64,000 nt of DNA from assembly GCF_900220965.1 (NCBI RefSeq), contig NZ_OBQC01000011.1, positions 85,548-149,547 of the forward strand, read 5' to 3'. This document shows positions 62,842 through 64,000 of this stretch, in pieces. Within the stretch, counting starts at the first letter, position 1. Each line of letters starts with the position of its first letter. The position numbers were made by a program, and so were the translations under genes. Below the pieces are notes generated by a model that was given only the letters and a program-made list of their open reading frames with translations, made no database searches and was not told the origin of the DNA. Source of the DNA: Ureibacillus acetophenoni (GTDB taxonomy: Bacteria > Bacillota > Bacilli > Bacillales_A > Planococcaceae).

Positions 62842-62875
62842 ACAACTATTATGAAGTTGTAGTATATTTATTTTT
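62842..62875 (+). terminator. Weak terminator after sprT
   Basis: ACAACT / AGTTGT stem (6 bp), 7-nt loop, then ATTTATTTTTG. It closes the protein-coding part of the window. Confidence 0.55.
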
Positions 62876-62947
62876 GCTTTCTCAAGAACTAATAATTTCA
62901 TTAAAATAAACGTATAAAAATTAAATTAAAAAATATAATAAAAAGTG

Positions 62948-62976
62948 TTGACTTTCTAATTAACTATCTTTATACT
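62948..62976 (+). promoter_or_regulatory. Strong sigma-A promoter of the tRNA cluster
   Basis: TTGACT (62948-62953), 17-bp spacer, TATACT (62971-62976), about 30 bp before tRNA-Asn. Confidence 0.85.
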
Positions 62977-63007
62977 TGTAAAAGTCGACAAGTTGAGTCG
63001 AAGTTAT

Positions 63008-63082
63008 TCCGAAGTAGCTCAGTGGTAGAGCAACCGGCTGTTAACCGGTTGGTCGTAGGTTCGAGTCCTACCTTCGGAGCCA
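63008..63082 (+). tRNA. tRNA-Asn (GTT)
   Basis: A complete cloverleaf: acceptor TCCGAAG/CTTCGGA, anticodon GTT at 63040-63042, G discriminator, encoded CCA. It opens the cluster Asn-Glu-Asp-Gln-Lys-Leu-Gly. Confidence 0.96.
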
Positions 63083-63083
63083 T

Positions 63084-63158
63084 GGCCCGTTGGTCAAGTG
63101 GTTAAGACACCGCCCTTTCACGGCGGTAACACGGGTTCGAATCCCGTACGGGTCACCA
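63084..63158 (+). tRNA. tRNA-Glu (TTC)
   Basis: Acceptor GGCCCGT/ACGGGTC, anticodon TTC at 63117-63119, encoded CCA. One base separates it from tRNA-Asn. Confidence 0.96.
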
Positions 63159-63185
63159 TTTGAAATAATAAAATATAGTTTTTTA

Positions 63186-63261
63186 GGTCCCGTGGTGTAG
63201 CGGTTAACATGCCTGCCTGTCACGCAGGAGATCGCCGGTTCGATCCCGGTCGGGACCGCCA
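63186..63261 (+). tRNA. tRNA-Asp (GTC)
   Basis: Acceptor GGTCCCG/CGGGACC, anticodon GTC at 63219-63221, G discriminator, encoded CCA. Confidence 0.96.
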
Positions 63262-63265
63262 TTGT

Positions 63266-63340
63266 TGGGGTATAGCCAAGCGGTAAGGCAGCGGATTTTG
63301 ATTCCGTCATGCCCAGGTTCGAATCCTGGTACCCCAGCCA
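63266..63340 (+). tRNA. tRNA-Gln (TTG)
   Basis: Acceptor TGGGGTA/TACCCCA, anticodon TTG at 63298-63300, encoded CCA. Confidence 0.96.
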
Positions 63341-63348
63341 TTTGTTAT

Positions 63349-63420
63349 GAGCCATTAGCTCAGTGGTAGAGCATCTGACTTTTAATCAGAGGGTCGAAGG
63401 TTCAAGTCCTTCATGGCTCA
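63349..63420 (+). tRNA. tRNA-Lys (TTT), no encoded CCA
   Basis: Acceptor GAGCCAT/ATGGCTC, anticodon TTT at 63381-63383, A discriminator at 63420. The next bases are TCA, not CCA, so the 3' end must be added by tRNA nucleotidyltransferase. The other six tRNAs here encode CCA. Confidence 0.95.
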
Positions 63421-63430
63421 TCAATTTTGC

Positions 63431-63458
63431 TTGACAATTGCGTTAGTTGGTGTATACT
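63431..63458 (+). promoter_or_regulatory. Internal promoter before tRNA-Leu
   Basis: TTGACA (63431-63436), 16-bp spacer, TATACT (63453-63458). A near-consensus promoter that would drive tRNA-Leu, tRNA-Gly and the rRNA operon separately. Confidence 0.85.
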
Positions 63459-63486
63459 TAGAAAAGTCTCTAATTATTCCAAAAAC

Positions 63487-63572
<86 letters not shown>

Positions 63573-63607
63573 AGTGATACGTTTCATGCAAAATATATAC
63601 TAATAAT

Positions 63608-63681
63608 GCGGGTGTAGTTTAATGGTAAAACCTCAGCCTTCCAAGCTGATGTCGTGAGTTCGATTCTCATCACCCGCTCCA
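63608..63681 (+). tRNA. tRNA-Gly (TCC)
   Basis: Acceptor GCGGGTG/CACCCGC, anticodon TCC at 63640-63642, T discriminator, encoded CCA. The last tRNA before the rRNA leader. Confidence 0.96.
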
Positions 63682-63810
63682 ACAAATGAACCTTGAAAAC
63701 TGAACAACAAAACGTTAATGAATTAAACGTTTCTACTATATAATAGAAACGAAATTTGGACATCAAATTTGATGCCAGCTTGAATTTAGAGCTTAACTCA
63801 AATTCTACAT
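63682..63810 (+). promoter_or_regulatory. 16S rRNA leader
   Basis: A 129-bp leader between tRNA-Gly and 16S. CTTGAAAACTGAACAA near 63692 resembles a boxA-like antitermination site. Hairpins GTTTCTA/TAGAAAC (63729-63750), CATCAAATTTGATG (63761-63774) and GAATTT/AAATTC (63782-63806) follow. These are likely processing and antitermination structures; there is no clear promoter within. Confidence 0.6.
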
Positions 63811-64000
63811 TTTATGGAGAGTTTGATCCTGGCTCAGGACGAACGCTGGCGGCGTGCCTAATACATGCAAGTCGAGCGGACTTTTTAAAAGCTTGCTTTT
63901 GAAAAGTTAGCGGCGGACGGGTGAGTAACACGTGGGCAACCTGCCCTATAGTTTGGGATAACTCCGGGAAACCGGGGCTAATACCGGATAATACAATTTA
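63811..64000 (+). rRNA. rrs: 16S ribosomal RNA (5' part)
   Basis: Begins TTTATGGAGAGTTTGATCCTGG and continues through AACGCTGGCGGCGTGCCTAA into the V1/V2 region, cut at the window end. The V1-V2 bases fit Bacillales, best the Planococcaceae group by eye. Confidence 0.97.

Overview
The window is 64 kb of ordinary chromosome from a low-GC, AT-rich Gram-positive bacterium. I see no phage, plasmid or insertion-sequence genes and no CRISPR array. The partial 16S rRNA at the right end, the Bacillus-type gene set and the gene order point to Bacillales. The Planococcaceae (Lysinibacillus/Ureibacillus-like) fit best, but I cannot fix the genus from sequence alone. Many start codons are TTG or GTG, and most were chosen by the position of a GGAGG-like ribosome binding site.

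Left part (1-20.4 kb): the end of a low-molecular-weight phosphatase; a YebC2/YeeI translation factor; an M3 oligoendopeptidase; an AI-2E-type membrane protein; a phosphate transporter with its DUF47 partner; a SAM methyltransferase; the proline symporter PutP; and the ribosome-rescue GTPase HflX. A four-gene catecholate/petrobactin-type siderophore importer (YclNOPQ order) follows, with two Fur-box promoters. Then come a PAP2 phosphatase, a ZIP metal transporter, and a thrC-thrB pair without hom.

Middle (20.4-42.4 kb): the nicotinate transporter NiaP, an RpiR regulator, pyrophosphatase PpaC, a Rieske-fused FAD oxidoreductase, a DsbA-like protein, a YodB/CatR-like HxlR repressor with matching operator palindromes, MurB, ExoA, ComFB, MntR, CvfB, a succinate CoA-transferase with a LytTR regulator next to it, an AraC regulator, a second YidC, a VanY-type carboxypeptidase, cardiolipin synthase, and two drug-efflux-like MFS proteins.

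Right part (42.8-64 kb): this follows, as I recall it, the Bacillus subtilis ydb-ydc order: rodA, ddl, murF, cshA, ydbS, ydbT, rhomboid ydcA, acpS, ydcC, alr, ndoAI-ndoA, rsb-sigB, tex, sprT, then seven tRNAs leading into a 16S gene. The sigma-B module is rsbT-rsbU-rsbV-rsbW-sigB only. The stressosome genes rsbR and rsbS and the feedback phosphatase rsbX are not there, yet a sigma-B-type promoter before rsbV is kept. The tRNA-Leu gene holds an intact match to the 17-bp ICEBs1 attachment core.

No wholly new gene system stands out. The most interesting unexplained items are the stripped-down sigma-B operon, a 134-bp multi-hairpin element between the rhomboid gene and acpS, a structured 0.5-kb leader before cshA that may encode a small RNA, and three small proteins.
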